Shown piece after piece: positions 8,171 to 17,598 of a DNA stretch of 64,000 nt. The notes beneath the pieces are model-generated. The model was not told the DNA's origin, did not search any database, and saw nothing but the letters and a program-made list of their open reading frames with translations. The position numbers were made by a program, and so were the translations under genes. This DNA is from Candidatus Poribacteria bacterium (GTDB taxonomy: Bacteria; Poribacteria; WGA-4E; WGA-3G), in assembly GCA_022823085.1 (NCBI GenBank), contig JAJDXV010000016.1, positions 1-64,000 of the forward strand. Direction: 5' to 3'. Position 1 is the first letter of the stretch; each line of letters begins with the position of its first letter.

Positions 8171-9052
8171 ATTCTTAAAAATATCATCGCAGTCCTCATC
8201 TGTTTGTCAGGCATACACATTCTTATTCGCGAATTCTTTTGCCGGAATCGAGTCGCCATCCTTATGTATCACGACGCAAAACCGGAGGTTTTCGCCAAAC
8301 ATCTCGACTATCTCTCGCTCCATTGGACGGTTATTTCACTCGATACTTTAGTTGCTGCCATCTACCAGAAGGATTTCTCACGAATGCCTGCAAAAAGCGT
8401 TGTAATTACAATCGACGATGGCCACGCCGGGAATATCGAACTTTTACCCGTTTTTAAACAACACCGTATCCGTCCGACGCTTTTTGTCTGCACACAGATT
8501 ATCAACACACATCGGCACTTTTGGTTCAAAATAGATGGGCAGTCCAAGGCGGAAAAAGAAAGACTGAAGCGGATCCCGAATAGAGAACGATTAGCATACC
8601 TGAAGCGGACGACTGATTTTGAACCTGAACACGTTTATCCAGACAGACAGGCACTAAGTATCACTGAAATGAAAGAGATGGAAGAGAATGTTGACTTTCA
8701 ACCCCATACACAGTTCCATCCGATACTGCCACACTGCACGGAAGCCGAATGTAAGCAAGAGATTATCGGAGGCAAGGTGGATTTAGAGAAACTTTTGGGG
8801 ATTGAATGCTGTCATTTCAGCTATCCGAACGGTAATTATACAGAACGCGAAATTGAAATCCTGAAAGCAAGTGGATTCCGATCGGCGCGCACGACGGTTA
8901 TAGGCTGGAATACACTTGAGACTGACCCCTATCAACTCAAGACGATTCCGATTAACGATGATGCCGGGTTCGCGTTGTTCCGCGCCCAACTTACAACAAT
9001 ACCCCAACGGCTTAATCAAGTACTGAATTCTTTATTCCGAAATGGTTTTTGA
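8171..9052 (+). CDS. Polysaccharide deacetylase (NodB-like), membrane-anchored
   Basis: The protein has the carbohydrate esterase 4 pattern: VAILMYHD near residue 34, the metal-binding TIDDGHAG near 80, FQPHTQFHP for the second metal-binding strand, and FSYPNGNY further on. The first Asp of TFDDG is conserved as TIDDG. It would remove N-acetyl groups from a glycan in the periplasm. Placing the start at ATT 8171 gives a good N-terminal membrane anchor (ILKNIIAVLICLSGIHIL) and the leader's ribosome binding site at the usual distance; the first conventional alternative is TTG at 8204, which would cut the hydrophobic segment in half. The start is therefore uncertain but the family is clear. Confidence 0.82.
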   Translation: MLKNIIAVLICLSGIHILIREFFCRNRVAILMYHDAKPEVFAKHLDYLSLHWTVISLDTLVAAIYQKDFSRMPAKSVVITIDDGHAGNIELLPVFKQHRIRPTLFVCTQIINTHRHFWFKIDGQSKAEKERLKRIPNRERLAYLKRTTDFEPEHVYPDRQALSITEMKEMEENVDFQPHTQFHPILPHCTEAECKQEIIGGKVDLEKLLGIECCHFSYPNGNYTEREIEILKASGFRSARTTVIGWNTLETDPYQLKTIPINDDAGFALFRAQLTTIPQRLNQVLNSLFRNGF

Positions 9053-9105
9053 GGGATTATTCCCCCGTATATGAGAACCCAAACAACATTACCGGAGGTA
9101 ACAGA

Positions 9106-10308
9106 ATGCACACTATTCTGAACGTATCACAAAACCACTATATCCGCGGCGGTTCTGATCGATACTTTTTTACCCTTGCCGAAATGTTAAAGAAACACGG
9201 GCACCGAGTCATTCCGTTTACAGCGGCGAGTCCTAAAAACGAACCTTCTGAATGGAAACACTATTTCCCACGCGGCGCAGATTTTGAACGCCCTGGGATG
9301 GGCGACTTACTTCGCTTTTTATATTCCCGCGATGCCGTTAAATCGGCGCGACGGTTGCTAAATGACGCAAACATTGACCTCGCGCATTTTCACATCTATT
9401 ACGGTAAACTCACCGCCTCAATTTTGGGCGTGCTCCAAGAAGCAGGCATCCCCCTCATCCAAACCTTACACGAGTATAAGTTGACCTGTCCAGTCTACAA
9501 CCACCTCTCGAATGATCAGATTTGTGAGGCATGTGCAGGCAAACATTTTTGGCGAGCACTCCCGAAACGATGCAATAGAGGTTCACTCGCGCGCACAGCA
9601 TTGAGCGTTACCGAGGCTTATGTCTCTAAAACGCTGGGTGCCGTCAAGAAATTTGACCATTTCATCTCGGTCTCTCACTTCCTGAGAAAAAAGATGATCT
9701 CACACGGCATTCCGGAAGAGCAAATCTCAACGGTTCACAACTTTGTCGATGTCTCTGAGATCACTCCCAATTTCTCTGGGGGGGACTATGTGCTTTATTT
9801 TGGTAGGGTACATCAGAGCAAAGGAATTTTGACGTTGATAAAAGCGGCAGCACCACTTAAAAACGTACCGCTCTATATTGTTGGTGATGGCGAGGCGATG
9901 CCTGAAGTCCAACGGATCATCGAACAAAACGGATGTGAGCATATTCGCCTCCTCGGTTTTAAACAGGGTGATGAACTCCGGGATCTGATCCTGAATAGCA
10001 TCTGCACAGTCTTGCCTTCAGAGTGGTATGAAAACTGTCCGATGTCTGTTTTAGAATCCTATGCTTACGGTAAACCCGTTATCGGTGCCGATATTGGAGG
10101 GATTCCGGAACTCATCGTAGATGGTGTTGATGGGTTCCTCGTGCCGTCAGGTGGACAGGCGGCACTCAGAGACCGTCTGCTATGGATGTCCGAACACAAA
10201 AATGAGGCTGTAGAAATGGGGCGCATCGGGCGCCGCAAAATGGAAACAGAGTTTAATGCCGACATTCATTATGAAAGGATTATGAACGTCTATCAACAAT
10301 TTTTGTAA
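9106..10308 (+). CDS. Glycosyltransferase family 4
   Basis: A 400-residue GT-B enzyme. The N-terminal half has the acceptor-side fold with LNVSQNHYIRGGSDRYFFTL, and a Cys cluster (LTCPVYN, ICEACAG, RCNRG) often seen in GT4 proteins of polysaccharide loci. The C-terminal half has YFGRVHQSKGILTLIKA and the nucleotide-sugar binding E-x7-E-like block CPMSVLESYAYGKPVIGADIGGIPELI. The ATG at 9106 is chosen because GGAGG lies seven bases upstream; a longer TTG start at 9049 overlaps the deacetylase. It probably adds a sugar during capsule or exopolysaccharide repeat assembly. Confidence 0.9.
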   Translation: MHTILNVSQNHYIRGGSDRYFFTLAEMLKKHGHRVIPFTAASPKNEPSEWKHYFPRGADFERPGMGDLLRFLYSRDAVKSARRLLNDANIDLAHFHIYYGKLTASILGVLQEAGIPLIQTLHEYKLTCPVYNHLSNDQICEACAGKHFWRALPKRCNRGSLARTALSVTEAYVSKTLGAVKKFDHFISVSHFLRKKMISHGIPEEQISTVHNFVDVSEITPNFSGGDYVLYFGRVHQSKGILTLIKAAAPLKNVPLYIVGDGEAMPEVQRIIEQNGCEHIRLLGFKQGDELRDLILNSICTVLPSEWYENCPMSVLESYAYGKPVIGADIGGIPELIVDGVDGFLVPSGGQAALRDRLLWMSEHKNEAVEMGRIGRRKMETEFNADIHYERIMNVYQQFL

Positions 10309-10334
10309 GGGTTCCCGTAAATCAGATTTTATTA

Positions 10335-10456
10335 TAGGACTTACGCATATCGCTCTTTATGTACCACAATCTGTTAGATTGTGACGCAAAAACGCTGTGT
10401 TTTCAGAAGAATTTCATCTAACAGAGCCACCTATAGCCAAAAGTGCGTAAGTCCTG
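10335..10456. mobile_element. MITE-like element (TAGGACTTACGCA ends), copy 1
   Basis: The 122-base element begins TAGGACTTACGCA and ends TGCGTAAGTCCTG, which are near-perfect terminal inverted repeats. The seven bases TTTATTA flank it on both sides (10328-10334 and 10457-10463), a convincing target-site duplication. It has no coding capacity. Internal parts such as CTCTTTATGTACCACAATCTG and AACGCTGTGTTTTCAGA are shared with the copies at 30920, 40419 and 59351. Confidence 0.85.
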
Positions 10457-10514
10457 TTTATTAGATGTTATCTCTATACCTGAGCTCAGTAAACCATCTA
10501 TGACCACGATTTTT

Positions 10515-10543
10515 TTGAAAATTGAGAACAAGTATGGTATAAT
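10515..10543 (+). promoter_or_regulatory. Sigma70-type promoter upstream of the LTD lipoprotein
   Basis: TTGAAA (10515-10520) and TATAAT (10538-10543) are separated by 17 bases. It points to the gene at 10662, leaving a leader of about 110 bases. It lies just downstream of the MITE, which with this promoter accounts for the 353-base gene-free stretch. Confidence 0.65.
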
Positions 10544-10661
10544 TTATACTGATGGAGTATCGCCAAAAGTGAACGAATTTTGTCGCTTTGGTGTTTAGGA
10601 ACAAATATCCAACCTTTCACCAATTCTTTAAAATTTACTCCTAAAATAAGGAGCATTAAGT

Positions 10662-11342
10662 ATGCTAAAATTCCAAATATTTCTGGTTGCTATTTTGATG
10701 AGTTGTGTCGCCTTTATATCTTGCGAACGGGCAGGGCAAATGGCAGTGCCAATGATGCCAGAGGCAGACACAACCGCGCCTGATGATACCGGACAGCCCG
10801 GCGGCATGATGGAGACCACTGACATGGTGGTGCCAGAGGATATGACAGAACCCACTGGCGTAGTGGATATGACAGATATGGACGACACCTCTGAGGCTGT
10901 GCCTTCTGTCGTCATTAACGAACTGATGGCAGACAACGACAATGTCATCGCTGACCCGCAGGGTGACTATGACGACTGGCTTGAGTTGTATAACCTCTCC
11001 GATACTGCCGTGCTGCTCACTGGAATGTATCTTTCTGACAAAGAGGACGAACTCACACAATGGGAATTTCCCGAAAATACCGAGATCCCTGCGAATGGAT
11101 ATTTGGTTGTGTGGTTAGATGATGACGTAGATGCGGCTGAGGGGCTGCATGCCAACTTCAAACTGTCTAAGGATGGTGAAACTGTCATCCTCGTCGGGAC
11201 AGACGCACACGGCAATCGAGTATTGGATAAGGTTACATTTGAAGCGCAGGAAACTGATGTCGCGCTCGGACGCTTACCAAACGGCACCGGCGAATTCCAA
11301 ATTGTAGCGGCAACACCAGGCAAGGCAAATACAGCAGAATAG
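10662..11342 (+). CDS. Lamin-tail-domain (LTD) lipoprotein
   Basis: The start ATG has AAGGAG nine bases upstream. The N-terminus is a lipoprotein signal ending FISC, so Cys21 is the lipidation site. Residues 25-80 are a low-complexity Met, Asp, Thr and Pro linker with repeated TDM/EDM units. Residues 84-220 fit the LTD fold: VVINELMADN, DDWLELYNLSD, LTGMYLSD, NGYLVVWLDDD, and a final LGRLPNGTGEF with TPGKAN. LTD modules occur in surface and secreted proteins and probably mediate attachment; no enzymatic residues are seen. Confidence 0.82.
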   Translation: MLKFQIFLVAILMSCVAFISCERAGQMAVPMMPEADTTAPDDTGQPGGMMETTDMVVPEDMTEPTGVVDMTDMDDTSEAVPSVVINELMADNDNVIADPQGDYDDWLELYNLSDTAVLLTGMYLSDKEDELTQWEFPENTEIPANGYLVVWLDDDVDAAEGLHANFKLSKDGETVILVGTDAHGNRVLDKVTFEAQETDVALGRLPNGTGEFQIVAATPGKANTAE

Positions 11343-11362
11343 CAACTATGTTTAAAAGTTGT

Positions 11363-11424
11363 AAGACTGGTGAGCAGGAAAGGAACAAATTTGCTATTTT
11401 TCCTCCTTTCTTTCCAGTCTTTTT
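11363..11424 (+). terminator. Two-part stem terminator after the LTD gene
   Basis: The outer arms AAGACTGG (11363-11370) and CCAGTCTT (11414-11421) pair, and inner arms GAAAGGA (11378-11384) and TCCTTTC (11404-11410) extend the stem. A run of five T follows at 11420-11424. It separates the LTD gene from the LRR gene. Confidence 0.6.
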
Positions 11425-11473
11425 CAAATATAGGATAGCGGGTCTAAAATTTGCTTAAAGGAGTATCGATCAC

Positions 11474-13783
11474 TTGAAATTTTCCTTATTTACTGAATTG
11501 CTACATATTCGATTTGAGAGGCAGAATCTGAAACTTGCCACAGTGATTGGCCTGATTTTTATCGTGTGTGCTTTTTTAGCACCGTTTCAAATAGCATCTG
11601 CGCAGACCGCCCATGTTCCGGATGTCGGTCTCCGTGATGCTATTCAGCTTGTATTAGATAAAGATGAAGGTGAAAACGTTAGTCAGACGGATATTGCAAG
11701 TTTGGAGGTCCTTCAAGCCAGCAAATGCCGATTTATACCGTGGACTGAGAATGGAGCTTGGTGGAAAGAAAGGTGGGCATGTTTATATGCTGATGATACT
11801 AATATTCGAGATCTAACTGGGCTTGAGCTTGCTACGAATCTTTCAGTGCTGTATCTTGCCGCGAATAAGATTTCCAATATCTCTCCGCTCAAAAACTTGA
11901 CCAATTTGACCTACCTTGACCTTGGTCGTAACCGTCAGTTATTTGATGTATCCCCTCTCAACAATTTGACGAACTTGACATTTTTAAATCTTAGAGGGGA
12001 CAGGGTATTTGATTTAGTTCCACTCAGCACTTTGACAAAATTGATTGAATTAGACCTTCGTTACAATTTGATATCGGATTTGTCTCCGCTCCGTACTTTG
12101 ATGAGTTTGAGATTCTTGGATCTCTATGCCAATGTTATATCAGATGTGTCTCCACTTGAAAATTTGACAACTTTGACGCATCTGAATCTTAAACTAAATC
12201 AGATATCGGATATCTCTCCGCTCAATAGCTTGACAAACTTAACACATCTAAATTTACAATCTAACAGGATAATGGATGTATCCGCCCTCAATACTATGAC
12301 AGAAATGATTTTATTGGATTTTGACTCTAATCAAGTTGCGGATATATCTTCACTCAAAAACTTGACAAAAATGAAATATCTGGATCTTTCCGACAACAAG
12401 ATATCAGATGTATCCGCCCTCAAAGATTTGATAACGCTACAACGCTTAGATATTGACGACAATCCATTATCGGACCTGTCTCCACTTAGAGGTTTGCGAA
12501 ACTTAACTTGGCTGGATGTTGACGATAATCAGATATCAGATATATCTCCAGTTAGGGGGATGATAAGACTGAAAGAACTGGATGTTGACGATAATCAGAT
12601 ATCAGATATATCTCCAGTTAGCGAGTTGATAAGACTCATAATTCTTGATCTTGATGGAAATGAAATATCAGATATATCTCCACTCAGCGGTTTGATAAGA
12701 CTTGAGGAGCTAGATCTTGATGGTAATCAAGTATCGGATGTATCCCCACTAAACGCTTTGAGAAATTTGAAGTTACTTGATCTTCACAACAACAAGATAT
12801 CAGATATATCTCCACTCAGGAACTTGACAAAACTAACGGAATTGGATCTTGACGACAACGAGATAGCAGATGTATCCGCACTGCAAAATATGACGCATCT
12901 AACAGTATTGGATCTTGACGGTAACAAGATAGTAGATGTATCCCCCCTCAGCAGCCTGATAAACCTGACGGAATTGGATCTTCATGACAATAAAATCTCG
13001 GATTTGTCTCCACTCAGTGGTCTCATAAATCTTAGGGTGTTAGATTTGCGTGGCAACCCAATATCGGATTTCTCACCGATCGCTGGACTGATAGAGAACC
13101 TGGAAGAATATTATGCGGATGCTCCTGTCAAAGGGGCCGATGTCAACCGCGATAGCATTGTAAATATAATAGACCTTGCTTTAGTGGCTTCTTACTATCA
13201 AGATGCTGACTTTACGGATGCCGCCAGTTTTGGCGTTTATCCAGATGTCAACGGTGATGGTGTCATTGACATAAGAGATTTGGTCGTTATTGCTGGGGAG
13301 ATAGATGTCGCTGCGGCTGCGCCTACATTGAGAAAAAGCCCAACTGAAACATCTCACCTCACTGCTGAGAATCTCGCAGAATGGGTTCAGCTCGCCAAGC
13401 AGCTTGATACACAAGACCTGAATACAAAAAGAGGGATTATCGTTTTGGAGGCACTCTTAGCAGCTCTAACCGACACAGAAAGCCTACCGAAAGAGACGGT
13501 GCTACTGGCGAACTATCCAAATCCGTTCAATCCTGAGACGTGGATTCCGTATGCGTTATCAAAGTCAGCAGAGGTGAGTATTTCGATTCATTCTTTGGAT
13601 GGTAAAGTTGTGCGGTTGTTAGAGTTGGGTGTATTGCCTGCGGGTATGTATCGCAGCAAGTCGCGTGCGGCGTATTGGAATGGTCGTAATGGATACGGTG
13701 AATCTGTTGCAAGTGGAATTTATTTTTATACTTTTACTGCGGGAGATTTCACGGCTACCGGCAAAATGATCATCCGCAAATAA
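11474..13783 (+). CDS. Secreted leucine-rich-repeat protein with dockerin-like pair and C-terminal sorting domain
   Basis: The 769-residue protein starts at TTG with AAGGAG upstream. A signal segment (around 20-43, LATVIGLIFIVCAFLAPF) is followed by nineteen 22-residue leucine-rich repeats of the internalin/SDS22 style, each close to L-xx-L-xx-L-xx-LDL-xx-N-x-ISDISP, covering about residues 110-540. Then come two EF-hand-like dockerin motifs (DVNRDSIVNIIDL and DVNGDGVIDIRDL). The end carries NYPNPFNPETWIPY with AAYWNGRNGYGESVASGIYFYTF, the same domain found at the ends of the proteins at 13870 and 27115. The repeats suggest protein or glycan binding at the surface. The domain resembles FlgD/type-IX-like sorting modules. 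Confidence 0.9.
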   Translation: MKFSLFTELLHIRFERQNLKLATVIGLIFIVCAFLAPFQIASAQTAHVPDVGLRDAIQLVLDKDEGENVSQTDIASLEVLQASKCRFIPWTENGAWWKERWACLYADDTNIRDLTGLELATNLSVLYLAANKISNISPLKNLTNLTYLDLGRNRQLFDVSPLNNLTNLTFLNLRGDRVFDLVPLSTLTKLIELDLRYNLISDLSPLRTLMSLRFLDLYANVISDVSPLENLTTLTHLNLKLNQISDISPLNSLTNLTHLNLQSNRIMDVSALNTMTEMILLDFDSNQVADISSLKNLTKMKYLDLSDNKISDVSALKDLITLQRLDIDDNPLSDLSPLRGLRNLTWLDVDDNQISDISPVRGMIRLKELDVDDNQISDISPVSELIRLIILDLDGNEISDISPLSGLIRLEELDLDGNQVSDVSPLNALRNLKLLDLHNNKISDISPLRNLTKLTELDLDDNEIADVSALQNMTHLTVLDLDGNKIVDVSPLSSLINLTELDLHDNKISDLSPLSGLINLRVLDLRGNPISDFSPIAGLIENLEEYYADAPVKGADVNRDSIVNIIDLALVASYYQDADFTDAASFGVYPDVNGDGVIDIRDLVVIAGEIDVAAAAPTLRKSPTETSHLTAENLAEWVQLAKQLDTQDLNTKRGIIVLEALLAALTDTESLPKETVLLANYPNPFNPETWIPYALSKSAEVSISIHSLDGKVVRLLELGVLPAGMYRSKSRAAYWNGRNGYGESVASGIYFYTFTAGDFTATGKMIIRK

Positions 13784-13869
13784 GCCTAAATTTAGGACAA
13801 TTGAATCGTTTTAGTGGAAAACTGCTGGCTTTTGAATCTATGCTTTTCAGGCACACATCAGGAGGGAAA

Positions 13870-16563
13870 ATGCGAAATTTAGTGCTATTGTTGGTTTTTT
13901 GCCTCTTGCCTACCGCGTGGAGTGACATCCAATTTAAAGAAGTGTCACAATCAGCAGGGATTACCCGCATCGGTGAAAGTTGGGGCAATGCTTGGGGTGA
14001 TTTCGATGGCGACGGCTATCTTGATTTATGGGCTACCAATCATAAACATAAACCGAGCCTGTATCGGAACAACGGTGATGGCACTTTTACAGACATCATT
14101 GACGAGGTTTGGGACGCGAGTCCATACACAGACACACACGGTGTCGCTTGGGCAGATTTTGATAATGATGGGGACCAAGATTTGATTGTCCTTTCAGGCG
14201 GTGGAGGCGGGACCAACACAATAAATCCTTTACACAACAATCATTTCTACGTGAATGAAAACGGTATTCTTAATGAGCGCGCCGCTGAATTTGGTGTCGC
14301 TTTTCCGCTTTTGCGCGGCAGAGCCCCGCTCTGGTTGGATTGGAATCGCGATGGCCGGCTTGATCTTATTCTCACCGGAAGAGCTCGACCAGATAAAACT
14401 GGCAATTGGGTCGCATCCTCCCTATTTGAACAAACTTTGTCCGGTTTTCAAATTGTGCATAGTTGCTCTGAATTCCACATTGAAAAAGATGCCTCATTAG
14501 CGCAGCTTTCTGATAGAGCCGGTGAGAGTTGCTCTGGATTCCACATTGAAAAAGATGCCTCATTAGCGCAGCTTTCTGATATAACCGGTGATGGAAACAT
14601 GGACCTTATTGTTGATGTTAGCCCTTATCCAGGAAAAGTATACGACATATCAGTTATGCCATTTAAGGAATTAACAACAACGCTTAACATTTCAAAACAC
14701 CACAGTGTACGAGATGTCGCTTTCGTGGATTTCAACGGTGACCTATTTACTGACGCTTTTCTCGCACGCGGAGTCACCCGTAATTATATTGACACACGAA
14801 ATGAACACCAAATAAGAGCATATATTCAAGTTAACGTTGGTGAGAAGGGGTTCAGCTTTAAAACAGATGCGGAAGTACGTTTTGAAATTCATTCCGTTTG
14901 GGCAACACGTTTACACCACTTATCTATCGGTGAAGCAGGGCATCCCTTGACAGCATTTGATGGAGAATTTACCCCGAACGACCGTGTTCGAAACGTTGCC
15001 TCCTTCCTATTTGTGTTAAATCCGAATGATCCAAGAGTCGTCGGGCTCAAGCCGCGGCTGCCAGATGAACGCTGGGGAATGTACCTTGGATACGATCCAA
15101 GTTCAAGTCGGTGGACATTGTTGTACCATACAAACCCCGGTATTACAACGAATTGGACAGGATTTGAAGCACTTATAGAAGCAGATCAGCCAATAGTAGC
15201 CGTAGAACCCGTTAACTTTTCTACGTATGAACTCAACTATCAACCCCGCTCAGTTCTTTTAAACAGTCAGGAAAATAAGTTTGCTTCCATGCCTACTTTT
15301 TTTGACGCGATCAGTGGACGTTCCGTTGTCGCCGGCGATTTTGATAACGATATGGACGTTGATCTCTACGTTGTCCGATCAAGTAGTATTAGCAATTTTC
15401 CAAATCACCTTTATAAAAATCAAGGTGACGGAACTTTTGTTCAATTAGCGGGCGCAGGTGGAGCGGAGGGGAGCACACAAGGTCGCGGGCAAAGCGTTAC
15501 TATGGCTGACTATGACAGAGATGGCTACCTTGACCTTTTTGTTACCAACGGTAGAGGCGCGTATCCGTTTAACGAGGGACCAGATCAACTTTTTCGCAAC
15601 ATCGGTAGTGGCAACAATTGGCTTCAGATTGATTTAGAAGGAACCGTCTCTAACAGGGATGGCATCGGGGCAAGGCTTTTTGCAACAACACCTGATGGAA
15701 AAACCCAACTCCGAGAAAATGGAGGCGGTATCCATTGGGCACAGCAGGACCAAAAACGCATCCATTTTGGGCTCGCTCAAAATGAAAAAATTACCGAGCT
15801 AACCATCCACTGGCCAAGCGGTATCGTCCAAAAGTTGATGGATATACCGGTGAACCAAGTATTGCATGTAATTGAAGATGGTGTTCAAACATCAATCCCC
15901 GGCGATGTTAACCGAGACGGGCAAGTGGATATACTTGACTTCCTTCTCATCGTAGTCCACTTCGGAGAAAATCCTCCTACAGACATCCGCGTTGATACCA
16001 ACAAAGATGGAAAAGTAAACCTTGAAGACCTGGTTTGGATTATCAAGGTTATTGAAGAAAATCAGAACATTGCTGGGGCACCAATTCAGAAAAATCAAAC
16101 CCTACGAATGCCGAATGCTATATCAAATGGGACGATCCCGTTGTCAGATGCCGCTATCGCCTATCTCCGCTCTTTTTATCAAAAAATTGAAGAAATCCCA
16201 GCAGACATTACACAAATAGCATTGGTAAAGCGTTTCTTAAAGCAACTGTTGATGCCTGTTCAGGGTCCATTGGAAACAAAACTCTATACCAACTATCCGA
16301 ACCCCTTTAATCCTGAGACCTGGATTCCGTACCAACTCGCGGAGGATGCTGAAATTACCATACGCATTCACGACACATCGGGAAAAATTGTGAGAACGCT
16401 TTTCTCTGGGCATCAAGTGTCGGGGTATTATCTTAATCGGGGTCAAGCCGCACATTGGAATGGCAAGAACGAATTCGGCGAGCAAGTAGCGAGCGGTATC
16501 TATATCTGTGAGTTGACGACTCCGAAATTCAAACGGACAAAACGGCTCGTAGTCGTAAAGTAA
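13870..16563 (+). CDS. Secreted FG-GAP/VCBS and ASPIC-UnbV protein with dockerin-like pair and sorting domain
   Basis: The ATG at 13870 is preferred because GGAGGG lies just upstream and it yields a clean signal peptide (MRNLVLLLVFCLLPTAWS); a TTG at 13801 is in frame. Several calcium-binding FG-GAP motifs follow (DFDGDGYLDLW, DFDNDGDQDLI, DWNRDGRLDLI, DFDNDMDVDLY, DYDRDGYLDLF), typical of seven-bladed propellers. An ASPIC/UnbV region follows (GIGARLFATTPDG, IHWAQQDQKRIHFGL, ITIHWPSG-like). Then come two EF-hand-like motifs (DVNRDGQVDILDF, DTNKDGKVNLEDL) and the NYPNPFNPETWIPYQL C-terminal domain. It is probably a surface adhesion or glycan-associated protein. Confidence 0.9.
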   Translation: MRNLVLLLVFCLLPTAWSDIQFKEVSQSAGITRIGESWGNAWGDFDGDGYLDLWATNHKHKPSLYRNNGDGTFTDIIDEVWDASPYTDTHGVAWADFDNDGDQDLIVLSGGGGGTNTINPLHNNHFYVNENGILNERAAEFGVAFPLLRGRAPLWLDWNRDGRLDLILTGRARPDKTGNWVASSLFEQTLSGFQIVHSCSEFHIEKDASLAQLSDRAGESCSGFHIEKDASLAQLSDITGDGNMDLIVDVSPYPGKVYDISVMPFKELTTTLNISKHHSVRDVAFVDFNGDLFTDAFLARGVTRNYIDTRNEHQIRAYIQVNVGEKGFSFKTDAEVRFEIHSVWATRLHHLSIGEAGHPLTAFDGEFTPNDRVRNVASFLFVLNPNDPRVVGLKPRLPDERWGMYLGYDPSSSRWTLLYHTNPGITTNWTGFEALIEADQPIVAVEPVNFSTYELNYQPRSVLLNSQENKFASMPTFFDAISGRSVVAGDFDNDMDVDLYVVRSSSISNFPNHLYKNQGDGTFVQLAGAGGAEGSTQGRGQSVTMADYDRDGYLDLFVTNGRGAYPFNEGPDQLFRNIGSGNNWLQIDLEGTVSNRDGIGARLFATTPDGKTQLRENGGGIHWAQQDQKRIHFGLAQNEKITELTIHWPSGIVQKLMDIPVNQVLHVIEDGVQTSIPGDVNRDGQVDILDFLLIVVHFGENPPTDIRVDTNKDGKVNLEDLVWIIKVIEENQNIAGAPIQKNQTLRMPNAISNGTIPLSDAAIAYLRSFYQKIEEIPADITQIALVKRFLKQLLMPVQGPLETKLYTNYPNPFNPETWIPYQLAEDAEITIRIHDTSGKIVRTLFSGHQVSGYYLNRGQAAHWNGKNEFGEQVASGIYICELTTPKFKRTKRLVVVK
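14461..14592 (+). repeat. In-frame 66-base tandem duplication inside the FG-GAP gene
   Basis: Two 66-base units (14461-14526 and 14527-14592) are almost identical and encode CSEFHIEKDASLAQLSD and CSGFHIEKDASLAQLSD. The near-identity indicates a recent duplication that keeps the frame and inserts 22 residues between propeller motifs. Confidence 0.85.
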
Positions 16564-16573
16564 AAAGGCAAAC

Positions 16574-17569
16574 ATGAAAAAAAAAGCATTAGTCACAGGC
16601 GGCGCAGGCTTTATGGGCGCGCATGTCGTTGACGAACTTCTTCGTAATGGCAATACAGATGTTGTCGCACTTGACGACCTCAGCGGCGGTTTCCGTGAAA
16701 ACCTCGATCCCGATATACCCTTCATCGAAGGAAGCATCCTTGATGTTTCCCTGATAGACCAACTCTGTGAACAGTACCAATTCGACTATATCTATCACCT
16801 CGCTGCCTATGCAGCGGAGGGGCTGAGTCATTTTATCAAACGCTTTAACTACCAGAACAATCTCATCGGAAGTGTAAACCTCATCAATGCAGCAATAAAC
16901 TACAATGTCAAGCGATTTGTGTTCACCTCTTCCATCGCCGTTTATGGAGAAAATCAACTCCCGATGCACGAGAAACTCACACCAATGCCTGAAGACTCCT
17001 ACGGTATTGCTAAGTATGCCGTGGAACAGGAACTCGCCGTCTCTAAACGGCTCTTCGGTTTGGAGTATACGATTTTCCGCCCCCACAACGTCTATGGCGA
17101 ACTCCAGAATATCAGTGACAAGTATCGAAATGTTATTGGTATCTTCATGAACAATATCATGCAGGATAAGCCGCTACGCATTTTTGGCGATGGTGAGCAG
17201 ACGCGCGCCTTCACCCATATCGCAGATGTCGCGCCACACATCGCCCGTGCAGTGGACATACCGGAAGCATCGGGGCAAATCTTTAACCTCGGTTCAGATG
17301 AACATGTCTCAGTCAACGAGCTAGCAGATTTAGTGATGACCGCTATGAATAAAGAAGTACCTGTCATTAATGTTCACGCCAGGGAGGAGGTTAAACACGC
17401 CTATTGCTCCCATGAGAGGTTTCAGCAGGTTTTCGGAAAAACATCGCAAGTTGCATTAGACGACGGGCTTCGTCGCATGGCAGTATGGGCTAAATCGGTT
17501 GGACCACGTCCAGCTACCGAATTTAGTGATATTGAAATTCGCAAAAATCTACCCGATGGTTGGAAATAA
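16574..17569 (+). CDS. NAD-dependent sugar epimerase/dehydratase (extended SDR)
   Basis: The 331-residue protein has the Rossmann motif GGAGFMG at residues 9-15, the conserved LAAYAAE block, and the catalytic triad Ser (FTSSIAVYG) with Tyr and Lys in YGIAK near 147. RPHNVYG and DGEQTRAFTHIADV are typical of UDP-glucose 4-epimerase-like enzymes. It would make or convert a nucleotide sugar for the glycan pathway. It follows the FG-GAP gene by ten bases and overlaps or abuts the flippase gene. Confidence 0.88.
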   Translation: MKKKALVTGGAGFMGAHVVDELLRNGNTDVVALDDLSGGFRENLDPDIPFIEGSILDVSLIDQLCEQYQFDYIYHLAAYAAEGLSHFIKRFNYQNNLIGSVNLINAAINYNVKRFVFTSSIAVYGENQLPMHEKLTPMPEDSYGIAKYAVEQELAVSKRLFGLEYTIFRPHNVYGELQNISDKYRNVIGIFMNNIMQDKPLRIFGDGEQTRAFTHIADVAPHIARAVDIPEASGQIFNLGSDEHVSVNELADLVMTAMNKEVPVINVHAREEVKHAYCSHERFQQVFGKTSQVALDDGLRRMAVWAKSVGPRPATEFSDIEIRKNLPDGWK

Positions 17570-17598
17570 GTCTGGCCATCCTTAACTCGAAAATCGCT

